The notes under the pieces: generated by a model
The model's input: the letters and a program-made list of their open reading frames with translations, nothing else
Database searches by the model: none
Told to the model about the DNA's origin: nothing
Position numbers and translations under genes: made by a program
Assembly (NCBI GenBank): GCA_964019135.1
Contig: OZ025249.1
Location: 1,488,001 to 1,552,000, forward strand
Direction: 5' to 3'
DNA length: 64,000 nt
Source: Arenicola marina
Taxonomy: Eukaryota; Annelida; Polychaeta; Arenicolidae
In this document: piece after piece, positions 12,201 through 23,883 of the stretch
Position numbering within the stretch: the stretch's first letter is position 1
Layout: every line of letters starts with the position of its first letter

Positions 12201-13500
12201 ACCTAGAACTGGAGTCCATACTGATGGCGGGGCTATTCCTGTAACTGTGCCGTCCTACTCACCTGGAACTCCAGTCCATACTGATGGCGGGTCTATTCCT
12301 GTAACTGTGACGTCCTACTCACCTGGAACTCCAGTCCTTACTGATGGCGGGTCTATACCTGTAACTGTGACGTCATACTCACCTGGAACTCCAGTCCATA
12401 CTGATGGCGGGTCTATTCGCGTAACTGTGACGTCCTACTCACCTGGAACTCCAGTCCATACTGATGGCGGGTCTATTCGCGTAACTGTGACGTCCTACTC
12501 ACCTGGAACTCCAGTCCATACTGATGGCGGGTCTATTCCTGTAACTGTGACGTCCTACTCACCTGGAACTCCAGTCCATACAGATGGCGGGTCTATACCT
12601 GTAACTGTGACGTCATACTCACCTGGAAATCCAGTCCATACTGATGGGGGGTCTATTCCTATAACTGTGATGTCCTACTCACCTGGAACTCCAGTCCATA
12701 CTGATGGCGGGTCTATTCGCGTAACTGTGACGTCCTACTCACCTAGAACTCGAGTCCATACTGATGGCGGGGCTATTCCTGTAACTGTGCCGTCCTACTC
12801 ACCTGGAACTCCAGTCCATACTGATGGCGGGTCTATTCCTGTAACTGTGACGTCCTACTCACCTGGAACTCCAGTCCTTACTGATGGCGGGTCTATACCT
12901 GTAACTGTGACGTCATACTCACCTGGAACTCCAGTCCATACTGATGGCGGGTCTATTCGCGTAACTGTGACGTCCTACTCACCTGGAACTCCAGTCCATA
13001 CTGATGGCGGGTCTATTCCTGTAACTGTGACGTCCTACTCACCTGGAACTCCAGTCCATACTGATGGCGGGTCTATTCCTGTAACTGTGACGTCCTACTC
13101 ACCTGGAACTCCAGTCCTTACAGATGGCGGGTCTATACCTGTAACTGTGACGTCATACTCACCTGGAACTCCAGTCCATACGGATGGCGGGTCTATTCCT
13201 GTAACTGTGATGTCATACTCACCTGGAACTCCAGTCCATACTGATGGCGGGTCTATTCCTGTAACTGTGACGTCCTACTCACCTGGAACTCCATTCCATA
13301 GTGATGGCGGGTCTATTCCTGTAACTGTGATGTCATACTCACCTGGAACTCCAGTCCATACTGATGGCGGGTCTATTCCTGTAACTGTGACGTCCTACTC
13401 ACCTGGAACTCCAGTCCATACTGATGGCGGGTCTATTCCCGTAACTGTGACGTCCTACTCACCTGGAACTCCAGTCCATACTGATGGCGGGTGTATTCCC
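9241..13500. repeat. 60-bp minisatellite built from an exon end plus splice donor, 71 copies
   Basis: This is a strict 60-bp period for 71 units. Read on the minus strand, each unit is about 43 bp of the end of NWD exon 2 (ending GGAGTTCCAG) followed by about 17 bp of intron start (GTGAGTATGACATCACA). The outermost unit, 13,441-13,500, supplies the real exon end. Most units keep GTGAGT; those with TCCCCT or TCGCCT on the plus strand have lost the GT. Blocks are duplicated: markers at 9,721-9,790 recur 1,080 bp (18 units) later, and the GTGCCGTCC variant recurs 540 bp (9 units) apart (12,248 and 12,788). The 1,400-codon plus-strand open frame is an artefact of the 60-bp period. Confidence 0.97.
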
Positions 13501-13551
13501 GTAACTGTGGATAGACTCGCTCTGCAAGTGCATTGCGTTCCACCACAGTGT
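13463..13551 (-). CDS. NWD-like gene, coding exon 2
   Basis: This is an 89-bp exon with an acceptor ending TTTGCAG at 13,552 and a donor GTGAGT at 13,462. With the G left over from exon 1 it encodes DTVVERNALAERVYPQLR, then EYTRHQYGLEFQ. The family pattern is sDTxxERNxLxxxVYPxLxxYCxxxYGLEFQ, so this is a near-textbook match. The last 43 bp of the exon form the first unit of the 60-bp array. Only this unit has TAC (Tyr) where nearly all other units have TAG in the same frame. That singles out this donor as the functional one. Confidence 0.95.
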
Positions 13552-13690
13552 CTGCAAATAAAACTTGGGGTCTTAAGCCAGACTGAAAAAAAATAATTGG
13601 TTCGTGTCTACGACTTGTTTAGAGCACGCAAAGTAATCTGTCTAGATTTTTGGATAGGATTAACAAAGTAATTTGTTTGGTATGTAAACA

Positions 13691-16372
13691 TGGACCGCCT
13701 AAATAGAACGCCTTAGTACTCGGACACTATGGACCGCCTAAATAGGACGCTTTAGTACTCGGGCACCATGGAACGCCTTTATAGAACGCTTTAACACCCA
13801 GGCACCATTGGCCGCCTTTACGCTTCACTACTCGGACACTATGGACCGCCTTTATAGAACGCTTTAACACCCAGGCACCATTGGCCGTCTTTACGCTTCA
13901 CTACTCGGACACCATGGACCGCCTTTATAGAACGCTTTACTACTCGGGCACCATTGGCCGCCTTTACGCTTCACTACTCGAACACTATGGACCACCTTTA
14001 TAGAACGCTTTACTACTCAGGCACCATTGGCCGCCTTTACGCTTCACTACTCGGACACTATGGACCGCCTTTATAGAACGCTTTACTACTCAGGCACCAT
14101 TGGCCGCATTTACGCTTAACTACTCGGACACCATGGATCGCCTTTAATGACCGCTTAACTACTCAGGCACCATTGGCCGCCTTTACGCTTAACTACTCGG
14201 ACACCATGGACCGCCTTTATAGAATGCTTTACTACTCAGGCACCATTGGCCGCCTTTACGCTTTACTACTCGGACACCATGGACCGCCTTTATAGAACGC
14301 TTTATTACTCAGGCACCATTGGCCGCCTTTACGCTTAACTACTCGGACACCATGGACCGCCTTTATAGAATGCTTTACTACTCAGGCACCATTGGCCGCC
14401 TTTACGCTTTACTACTCGGACACCATGGACCGCCTTTATAGAACGCTTTATTACTCAGGCACCATTGGCCGCCTTTACGCTTCACTACTCGGACACCATG
14501 GACCGCCTTTATAGAACGCTTTACTACTCGGGCACCATTGGCCGCCTTTACGCTTCACTACTCGGACACTATGGACCGCCTTTATAGAACGCTTTACTAC
14601 TCAGGCACCATTGACCGCCTTTACGCTTCACTACTCGGACACCATGGACCGCCTTTATAGAACGCTTTACTACTCGGGCACCATTGGCCGCCTTTACGCT
14701 TAACTACTCGAACACTATGGACCGCCTTTATAGAACGCTTTACAACTCAGGCACCATTGGCCGCCTTTACGCTTCACTACTCGAACACTATGGACCGCCT
14801 TTATAGAACGCTTTACTACTCAGGCACCATTGGCCGCCTTTACGCTTAACTACTCGAACACTATGGACCGCCTTTATAGAACGCTTTACTACTCAGGCAC
14901 CATTGGCCGCCTTTACGCTTAACTACTCGGACACCATGGACCGCCTTTAATGACCGCTTTACTACTCAGGCACCATTGGCCGCCTTTACGCTTAACTACT
15001 CGGGCACCATGGACCGCCTTTATAGAGCGCTTTACCACTCGGACATCATGGACCGCCTTTATAGAACGCTTTACTACTCAGGCACCATTGGCCGCCTTTA
15101 CGCTTTACTACTCGGACACCATGGACCGCCTTTATAGAACGCTTTACTACTCAGGCACCATTGGCCGCCTTTACGCTTCACTACTCGGACACCATGGACC
15201 GCCTTTATAGAACGCTTTACTACTCGGGCACCATTGGCCGCCTTTACGCTTCACTACTCGGACACTATGGACCGCCTTTATAGAACGCTTTACTACTCAG
15301 GCACCATTGGCCGCCTTTACGCTTAACTACTCGGACACCATGGACCGCCTTTATAGAATGCTTTACTACTCAGGCACCATTGGCCGCCTTTACGCTTAAC
15401 TACTCGGACACCATGGACCGCCTTTATAGAACGCTTTACTACTCAGGCACCATTGGCCGCCTTTACGCTTAACTACTCGGACACCATGGACCGCCTTTAT
15501 AGAACGCTTTACTACTCAGGCACCATTGGCCGCATTTACGCTTAACTACTCGGACACCATGGACCGCCTTTATAGAACGCGTTACTACTCAGGCACCATT
15601 GGCCGCCTTTACGCTTAACTACTCGGACACCATGGACCGCCTTTATAGAACGCTTTACTACTCGGACACCATGGACCGCCTTTATAGAACGCTTTACTAC
15701 TCAGGCACCATTGGCCGCCTTTACGCTTAACTACTCGGACACCATGGACCGCCTTTAATGACCGCTTTACTACTCGGGCACCATTGGCCGCCTTTACGCT
15801 TCACTACTCGGACACCATGGACCGCCTTTATAGAACGCTTTACTACTCGGACATCATGGACCGCCTTTATAGAACGCTTTACTACTCAGGCACCATTGGC
15901 CGCCTTTACGCTTTACTACTCGGACACCATGGACCGCCTTTATAGAGCGCTTTACTACTCAGGCACCATTGGCCGCCTTTACGCTTTACTACTCGGACAC
16001 CATGGACCGCCTTTATAGAGCGCTTTACTACTCAGGCACCGTTGGCCGCCTTTACGCTTTACTACTCGGACACCATGGACCGCCTTTATAGAACGCTTTA
16101 CTACTCAGGCACCATTGGCCGCCTTTACGCTTTACTACTCGGACACTATGGACCGCCTTTATAGAGCGCTTTACTACTCGGGCACCATTGGCCGCCTTTA
16201 CGCTTTACTACTCGGACACCATGGACCGCCTTTACAGAACGCTTTACTACTCAGGCACCATTGGCCGCCTTTACGCTTAACTACTCGGACACCATGGACC
16301 GCCTTTATAGAACGCTTTACTGCTCGGACACCACGGACCGCCTTTATAGAACGCTTTACCACTCGGACACCT
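13691..16372. repeat. 73-bp composite minisatellite, about 36 copies (intron 1)
   Basis: The 73-bp unit is a head-to-tail dimer of two related halves: about 40 bp (GGACCGCCTTTATAGAACGC...) and about 33 bp (GGCCGCCTTTACGCTTAACT...). Both halves carry a CGCCTTTA core and an ACTACTC...CACCAT tail. At the left edge (13,691-13,790) only the first half is repeated, suggesting the dimer arose later. The array fills most of NWD intron 1, leaving about 140 bp of unique sequence at each end. Confidence 0.96.
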
Positions 16373-16508
16373 CTGCGGCACCTCTGTGTGAGGACTGTGG
16401 TAATCAATATTGAGTTGTGGTGCTCTATGGTGAGCGATGCCATAATGATATCGACAGGATAAATTGGACGCTCCTGGGTACAGTGGCTTAACTAACTCAC
16501 AAGCTTAC

Positions 16509-16619
16509 CTGAACATGTGCAGCAGACATATACACTGATGACCTTGCATTCCTCGTCCGGTAACGCTTCAAGGTCAACATTGCCCGTGAGCAGAGACCTC
16601 GTGTACTCCATGGCTGGGG
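16509..16619 (-). CDS. NWD-like gene, first visible coding exon (start ATG at 16,611)
   Basis: The exon runs from a pyrimidine-rich acceptor ending CCCCACAG at 16,620 to the donor GTAAGC at 16,508. The first ATG after the acceptor is at 16,611-16,609 and gives MEYTRSLLTGNVDLEALPDE, then a stretch ending KVISVYVCCTCS. This resembles the N-terminus of NWD proteins (a GNLxxLP stretch followed by VRVFISSxxxDT). The usual ISSTF is CCTCS here. The coding part is 103 bp and leaves one base that completes the Asp codon of exon 2. Because a good acceptor precedes the ATG, a non-coding 5' exon is likely further right. An upstream in-frame ATG at 16,749 is less likely. Confidence 0.85.
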
Positions 16620-16917
16620 CTGTGGGGTGGGAGAAGGGGAGGGTGAGCCGGTCAGCCTCAGGGGTTTGTCTGTGGGACCTGGGCACTGTCTTATGTTGTC
16701 GCAGACACACTAACGTCCTTGACCTCAGCATCGGTGTCCATACTGCCACCCGGTGATGCCATTAACTGGTGACGTCATGGCCCCGGGGTCCGGTCAGGCT
16801 GTCCTCCCCAAGCCGCTGCTCCCTGCATAGCAAATACTTTAGTTAACATTGCAGTTAATAAAGGAAGGACAAACCCCACCTGGGTGTACAGGTGGGGGGA
16901 GGGGGTGGCAACAAGTG

Positions 16918-19905
16918 ACGCACTGCCAGGGGCAGACAGACCTTTCCCACTGCCAGGGGCAGACAGACCTTTCCCACTGCCAGAGGTAGACAGACCTCTC
17001 CCACTGCCAGGGGTAGACAGACCTCTCCCACTGCCAGGGGTAGACAGACCTCTCCCACTGCTAGGGGTAGACAGACCTATCCCACTGGGGGTAGACTGAC
17101 CTCTCCCACTGCCAGGGGTAGACAGACCTGTCCCACTGCCAGGGGTAGACAAACCTGTCCCACTGCCATGGGTAGACAGGCCCCTGCCACTGCCAGGGGT
17201 AGACAGACATCTCCCACTGCTAGGGGTAGACTGACCTCTCCCACTGCCAGGGGTAGACTGACCTCTCCCACTGCCAGGGGTAGACAGACCTCTCCCACTG
17301 CCAGGGGTAGACAGACCTGTCCCACTGCCAGGGGTAGACAAACCTGTCCCACTGCCATGGGTAGACAGACATGTCCCACTGCCATGGATAGACAGACCTG
17401 TCCCACTGCCAGGGGTAGACAGACCTGTCCCACTGCCAGGGGTTGACAAACCTCTCCCACTGCCAGGGGTAGACAGACCTGTCCCACTGCCAGGGATAGA
17501 CAGACCTGTCCCACTGCCAGGGGTAGACAGACCTGTCCCACTGCCAGGGGTAGACTGACCTTTCCCACTGCCAGGGGTAGACAGATCTCTCCCACTGCCA
17601 TGGGTAGACAGACCTGTCCCACTGCCAGAGGTAGACAGACTTGTCCCACTGCCAGGGGTAGACAGACCTGTCCCAATGCCATGGATAGACAGACCTGTCC
17701 CACTGCCAGGGGTAGACAGACCTGTCCCACTGCCAGGGGTTGACAAACCTCTCCCACTGCCAGGGGTAGACAGACCTGTCCCACTGCCAGGGGTAGACAG
17801 ACCTGTCTCACTGCCAGGGGTAGACAGACCTGTCCCACTGCCAGGGGTAGACAAACCTGTCCCACTGCCATGGGTAGACAGACCTGTCCCACTGCCAGGG
17901 GTAGACAGACCTTTCCCACTGCCAGGGGTAGACAGACCTGTCCCACTGCCAGGGGTAGACAGACCTGTCCCACTGCCAGTGGTAGACAGACCTGTCCCAC
18001 TGCCAGGGGTAGACAGACCTCTCCCACTGCCAGGGGTAGATAGACCTCTCCCACTGCCAGGGGTAGACAGACCTGTCCCACTGCCAGGGGTAGACAGACC
18101 TCTCCCACTGCCAGGGGTAGACAGACCTGTCCCATTGCCAGCGGTAAACAGACCTCTCCCACTGCCAGGGATAGACAGACCTGTCCAACTGCCAGAGGTA
18201 GACAGACTTGTCCCACTGCCAGGGGTAGACAGACCTGTCCCAATGCCATGGATAGACAGACCTGTCCCACTGCCAGGGGTAGACAGACCTGTCCCACTGC
18301 CAGGGGTTGACAAACCTCTCCCACTGCCAGGGGTAGACAGACCTGTCCCACTGCCAGGGGTAGACAGACATGTCCCACTGCCAGGGGTAGACAGACCTGT
18401 CCCACTGCCAGGGGTAGACAAACCTGTCCCACTGCCATGGGTAGACAGACCTGTCCCACTGCCAGGGGTAGACAGACCTTTCCCACTGCCAGAGGTAGAC
18501 AGACCTGTCCCACTGCCAGGGGTAGACAGACCTGTCCCACTGCCAGTGGTAGACAGACCTGTCCCATTGCCAGGGGTAGACAGACATGTCCCACTGCCAG
18601 GGGTAGACAGACCTGTCCCACTGCCAGGGGTAGACAAACCTGTCCCACTGCCAGGGGTAGACAGACCTGTCCCACTGCCAGGGGTAGACAGACCTTTCCC
18701 ACTGCCAGGGGTAGACAGACCTCTCCCACTGCCAGGGGTAGACAGACCTCTCCCACTGCCAGGGGTAGACAGACCTGTCCCATTGCCAGGGGTAGACAAA
18801 CCTCTCCCACTGCCAGGGGTAGACAGACCTGTCCCACTGCCAGGGGTAGACAGACATGTCCCACTGCCAGGGGTAGACAGACCTGTCCCACTGCCAGGGG
18901 TAGACAAACCTGTCCCACTGCCATGGGTAGACAGACCTGTCCCACTGCCAGGGGTAGACAGACCTTTCCCACTGCCAGAGGTAGACAGACCTGTCCCACT
19001 GCCAGGGGTAGACAGACCTGTCCCACTGCCAGTGGTAGACAGACCTGTCCCATTGCCAGGGGTAGACAGACATGTCCCACTGCCAGGGGTAGACAGACCT
19101 GTCCCACTGCCAGGGGTAGACAAACCTGTCCCACTGCCAGGGGTAGACAGACCTGTCCCACTGCCAGGGGTAGACAGACCTTTCCCACTGCCAGGGGTAG
19201 ACAGACCTCTCCCACTGCCAGGGGTAGACAGACCTCTCCCACTGCCAGGGGTAGACAGACCTGTCCCATTGCCAGGGGTAGACATACCTCTCCCACTGCC
19301 AGGGATAGACAGACCTCTCCCACTGCTAGGGGTAGACAGGCCTGTCCCACTGCCAGGGGTAGACATGCCTGTCCCACTGCCATGGGTAGACAGACCTTTC
19401 CCACTGCCAGGGGTAGACAAACCTCTCCCACTGCCAGGGGTAGACAGACCTCTCCCACTGCTAGGGGTAGACAGGCCTGTCCCACTGCCAGGGGTAGACA
19501 TGCCTGTCCCACTGCCATGGGTAGACAGACCTTTCCCACTGCCAGGGGTAGACAGACCTCTCCCACTGCCAGGGGTAGACAGACCTTTCCCACTGCCAGG
19601 GGTAGACAGACCTCTCCCACTGCCAGGGGTAGACAGACCTCTCCTACTGCCAGGGATAGACATGCCTGTCCCACTGCCATGGGTAGACAGACCTGTCCCA
19701 CTGCCATGGGTAGACAGACCTGTCCCACTGCCATGGATAGACAGACCTGTCCCACTGCCAGGGGTAGACAAACCTCTCCCACTGCCATGGGTAGACAGAC
19801 CTCTCCCACTGCCAGGGGTAGACAGACCTGTCCCACTGCCAGGGGTAGACAGACCTGTCCCACTGTCAGGGGTAGACAAACCTGTCCCACTGTCAGGGGT
19901 AGACA
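16918..19905. repeat. 27-bp minisatellite, about 110 copies
   Basis: The unit is CACTGCCAGGGGTAGACAGA plus CCTGTCC. As 27 is nine codons, all six frames can stay open over 2-3 kb, producing the spurious long frames. Blocks are duplicated at several scales: a GCCATGGATAGACAG variant recurs about 567 bp (21 units) apart, a CCAGTGGTAGACAG/ACATGTCC pair about 486 bp (18 units) apart, and a CTGCTAGGGG block 135 bp (5 units) apart. The array lies just upstream of the first visible NWD coding exon, probably inside a 5' intron. About 300 bp of unique sequence separates it from that exon. Confidence 0.96.
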
Positions 19906-20011
19906 TACCCGTCATGTCTGCTATCCCGGGACCTGTTGGATGCAGACAGTCAGTGTAACAGGGTATCCTCCAGTGCCAGTTCAGTCGGTGACCTGATGAC
20001 ACCGTGTTATA

Positions 20012-20155
20012 GGCCTGCCCGTGACGGTAGCCGTGACAATGACCTGCCCGTGACGGTTACGGTAGCCGTGACAATGACCTGCCCGTGACGGTGACGGTAG
20101 CCGTGACAATGACCTGCCCGTGACGGTGACGGTGACGGTGACGGTAGCCGCGACA
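20012..20155. repeat. Short minisatellite with nested GACGGT hexamer, about 4 copies
   Basis: Four tandem copies of a 29-41-bp unit (GCCCGTGACGGTAGCCGTGA plus CAATGACCT) differ in length by whole GACGGT or GTTACG steps. The last copy has four GACGGT hexamers. Confidence 0.85.
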
Positions 20156-21717
20156 AGCAGGACACTCGAGGAACACTGTATGCCACCAGTTTTGAGCTGT
20201 TGTCGTGGTCACGAGTCCCGGGAAGGTTTGGCACAGCGCCTGGCGTTGGTGATGGGTCGGCCCCCTGGGTGGCCAGTGTCTCCAGGCCCCGTCCCACGAC
20301 ACTCAGCCCAGCCATACACAGCCGTTACCTAGCAACCGGGACGCGACTTCTCCACGCCCCGCCCGCTGTGACCGACCAGCCACAACGATTATCAATAGCT
20401 GCCAGCCCTCCACCCTTCAGGTCCACGCCCCCCCCCCCCCCCACCGAGACTGAGCACTCCAGCCACGATACTGCCAGCCCTCCACCCTTCAGGTCCACCA
20501 ACCCTGCCACGCGCCCCCCCCCCCCCCCCTTTCATTCTTAGCTTTCCACTGTACTTGCCATCAATACTGGTGTTGAGCTGTGGCTCCCTTTGGGCCCTTT
20601 ACCTCCCCCGCCCCGCCAGCCCGGCAGTGCCCGACAAATGCTCCCCCACAGCGACTTAAGTCTCAACAGGCATACGCAAATAACACACACGTCGGCGCGT
20701 GAAGTATATAGGAGACCGTAGAGTGGGGTGTGGAGGGCAGCCGGGGGAGGGCACAAGCTTGCTGGCACGGCTGGCTGTGGTTTTGACCCTGTCGACTGCT
20801 AGGCGGGCCCGCTCCGTGCCAGCCAGAACGTGTCAGGCTGCTACCAACCCAGGGCCAGTTCGGGTATGCGACCATAATCTCCGCGCTCGGTTATGCTCTC
20901 CGCGGAGTTGGACTACTCCGCTCGCATACTCGAACTCACCCTAAGATCACGAGGACTTTCAACATGGCATCCTGGCCCCACAATACATCATGTATATATA
21001 TATAAAGTAGTATTTCTGCTTGCAACAAATCTGTCAATAATATTATAACAACCAGAACAAATAATTAACACAACACGTATCCGTTGATTTATTTTAGGGT
21101 ACTGTTTAACGATCTTCATGATTTGTGCAGTTCAACAAGTACAACATCCGCACATAAGCGGAAAGAATGAGTGCGCATGCTCCAAATATCTGCGCCGATT
21201 ACTCTGGTCGCATATCCGAACTCAGCCCCCACTGACTGACGGTACCCCGACAGTGGCGCCCCAGGCGGCAGGCCGGGAACCAGGACAGTGCCACGCCATG
21301 GAGGTGAGGATTGATTTTTGACACGGCGATTTTTGAACATATTTTCCTTGACGGGGAATACAATTCAACATTGTTTTATAACGTCTCTAGAGGTCAATAT
21401 TAAGGGCATCGCGAATGTCGTAAAGGTTCATTTGTCATGACTCGTGACGTCATAATCGCTCGTCCGCTTTTGCTAAATTGTTGCTAAAGTTTTATAGAAT
21501 GCAAACGTCAAAAATTGGAACTCCATTGTCAAAAGTCGAATTCGAACCCCCAACTTCCCGGTGCTGTAGCACGGCCCATTTGCGCACTTTGAGTTCGAGC
21601 TAAGGCCAGATTGGGTATATGCTACACCACCTCTATCCACCAGGACAAGATGTTGTCAAGTTTTCGTGCCACAGCCGAGCACTGAACATCAACGATAGTT
21701 TAGTTTAGTTTAGATTA
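20156..21717. other. Non-coding interval between NWD-like gene and LINE
   Basis: No convincing exon is seen. The interval holds two long C tracts (about 20,425-20,445 and 20,514-20,529), each next to a copy of CCACCCTTCAGGTCCAC. There is an AT-rich stretch around 20,990-21,020. A weak tRNA-like block may lie on the minus strand at about 21,535-21,590 (a GGTTCGAATTC box) and could be a SINE remnant. If the NWD gene has a non-coding first exon, its promoter should be in the right part of this interval, but nothing in the sequence fixes it. Confidence 0.5.
20858..20935. repeat. Small palindromic element with a third copy of its arm nearby
   Basis: The left arm GTTCGGGTATGCGACC is matched in inverted form by CTCGCATACTCGAAC at the right end, and CTCCGCGGAG lies near the centre. 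A further inverted copy of the arm (GGTCGCATATCCGAAC) lies at 21,206-21,221. This may be a tiny palindromic MITE, or the inner half of a 360-bp one ending at the third arm. Confidence 0.5.
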
Positions 21718-23883
21718 GTGGTGTGCTCCCTCCCATCTGTAACTTAGATCATAGTATCATATACTGTGAGATATCTAATGTGGTAACGCCAAGACTCGCT
21801 ATAAAGCGGAAAATTTATAACTATAAAAGAGTAGATTTCGAAGGCTTAAGATCACAGCTAACACATGCACCATGGCATGTTGGTCAAGGTGTATTTGATG
21901 ACGTTGAAGATTTTGTCACTTACTGGTACGCTCTCTACGGAGAACAACTGAGTGTTTTATTCCGAGTAAGGAAATAGTTATTAATTCGAGAGACAAACTT
22001 TGGATGACGGCAAATATCAAGCGCCTTATCCATAAAAGAAACAGGCTGTTTAAACGCTATGCTAAGTCTAAAACAGAATTGGCACACAATCGGTATTTGT
22101 TAATCAGGCGTGAAGCTCATTTGGAAATCGACAAAGCCAAACAACAATATTTCCGTAGGCTCACTGAGCGACTGCAGGATCCCGCAACGGTAAGCAAAGA
22201 ATATCACAACATTGTGAAGTGTTTTTTCTCTGGTAAGGTAGATAAAGGCATACCATCTATCATCCATGATGGGGTGAGCCACGCGGACGCACGATCCAAG
22301 GCCAATGTCTTTAATGAGTATTTTGCGTCAAATTCTACGCTCCCGAGTGTTGAAGAGGGTTTCGCACTTCCCCCACTCAACTTGAGTAGAATGCCCACCT
22401 TATGCACCATAAGCTTTACTCCTGTCAAAATTTTCGGTGTCTTGAGACAGCTTGATCAAAACAAAGCAAATGGCCCTGACAATATTAGCAATAGGATGTT
22501 AAAGGAGACCGCGGAAGTTATATCTGAGTCGCTCTCCAACCTGTTTAGCAAAAGCATGTGTGATTTTACATTTCCTGCTCAATGGAAAGATGCCAATGTT
22601 ACGCCAGTTTTTAAGAAAAAAGACAAGCAACGAATAGAAAATTATCGCCCCATATCTCTGCTCTCATGCGTGGGTAAGGTTATGGAACGGGTAGTTTATA
22701 AGGAGTTGTACGAATTTTGCCTCAGTAATAATCTCCTGACATGGCCTAATGCCGGCTTTAAAAAGCTAGATTCCACTACAAATCAGCTGATATATATTAC
22801 TCATAACATTTACGAATCGTTAGAGCACAACCGCGATTGAGTTATGGTTTTTATTGATGTGTCAAAAGCATTTGATAAGGTGTACCTCGAGCGTCTATTG
22901 CATAAAGTCGAATCATTGGGTATCAAAGGATATTTGTTGAGGTGGCTCAAAAGTTACCTATACTGTAGGCGGCAGAGAGTGGTCATAGAGCGTTGCACCT
23001 CGGAGTGGAAATTATAAATGCCGGAGTGCCTCAGGGCTCTATACTGGGGCCGCTCCTGTTTCTCATCTTAGTTAACGATATTGTCGAGGGCCTTGAATGC
23101 GAGGCTTATTTATTTGCAGATGACACGTCTCTATTTTTTGTACTAGATTTTAATAACGATGTCAAAATCATTAATCATGATCTAGAACGACTATCTCAGT
23201 GGGCCAAACAGTGGCGGGTAACGTTCAATCCTGATAAAACTGAATACATGGTATTTAGCAAAAAGTTATCGCGACCAAATGAGCTCGATCTATATCTGGA
23301 CCATTCGAAACTCCGGCAAGTAAGAGATCACTGTCACCTTGGTGTAACCCTATCAGACTCAATGTGCTGGGACCTGCATATAAATAACACTATTATTAAG
23401 GCCGAGAAATCTGTTGCTCTACTAAGGCGTCTTCCTAAACAGGTAGGACCCAGAACTAAATTAAATGTTTATAAAACATATGTTCGACCTAAAATGGAAT
23501 ACTGTACTGGTGTCTTCCATGGCAATCTTTCCAAAACCCAATCAGAGAGGTTGGAAATTGTACAGCGGCAAGCCCTTTGATCTGTTACTGGGGCATACAA
23601 GAGTACGTGACATACCGAACTGCTGAAAGAAGTTGGCATTGAACCACTCGCTCTCAGACGTAAATACCTAAGTCTGTGCATTTTGTATAAAATGGTTAAT
23701 AGTCTCACTCCGATATATATGTCTTCTCTATTACCTGATTTGATTTGGAACTCAATCAGAGAGTGAAACTCCTTGCCAAGCAACGTCATTATCTCTTTTT
23801 AAGTCACTGTATAGGAAGTCATTTTTTTACCCCCTGAGGCTGTTTACCACACCAGACTCCGCTTAGGCCTGAGCGCACTTAAT
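21718..23883 (+). mobile_element. LINE (CR1/Jockey-type), 5'-truncated, main part
   Basis: The visible sequence begins inside the end of the endonuclease domain (LPPICNLDHSIIYCEIS, then YKRVDFEGL) and runs through the reverse transcriptase. RT motifs in order are NKANGPDNISNRMLK, ENYRPISLLSCVGKVMERV, FIDVSKAFDKV, AGVPQGSILGPLLFLI, YLFADDTSLFF (catalytic FADD) and the WRVTFNPDKTEYM region. ORF1 and most of the endonuclease are missing. The frame is damaged by a shift near 21,960, TGA for an expected Trp at 22,838-22,840, a shift near 23,015, and TGA at 23,578-23,580 plus later stops. It is a dead copy. The clade is judged only from motif style. The last base belongs to the target duplication of the Polinton inserted after it. 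Confidence 0.9.
23878..23883. repeat. Target-site duplication, left copy (CTTAAT)
   Basis: The 6-bp CTTAAT directly precedes the Polinton and is repeated directly after it (38,781-38,786). Polintons make 6-bp duplications. With one copy removed, the flanking LINE frame reads on without a break (LGLSALNGPRKRYGF), confirming the exact insertion point. Confidence 0.95.

Noticed and set aside
9241-13596. Open frame of about 1,450 codons (SYSPGTPVHTDGGSIRVTV repeats) that could be taken for an extracellular repeat protein
   Set aside because: The 60-bp period is a multiple of three, and the sequence is the antisense of a duplicated exon-intron junction.
16775-20002. Long frames on both strands with 9-residue repeats (LSTPGSGTG, DRPVPLPGV, RQTCPTARG)
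   Set aside because: Product of the 27-bp unit; all frames are equally open, which argues against coding.
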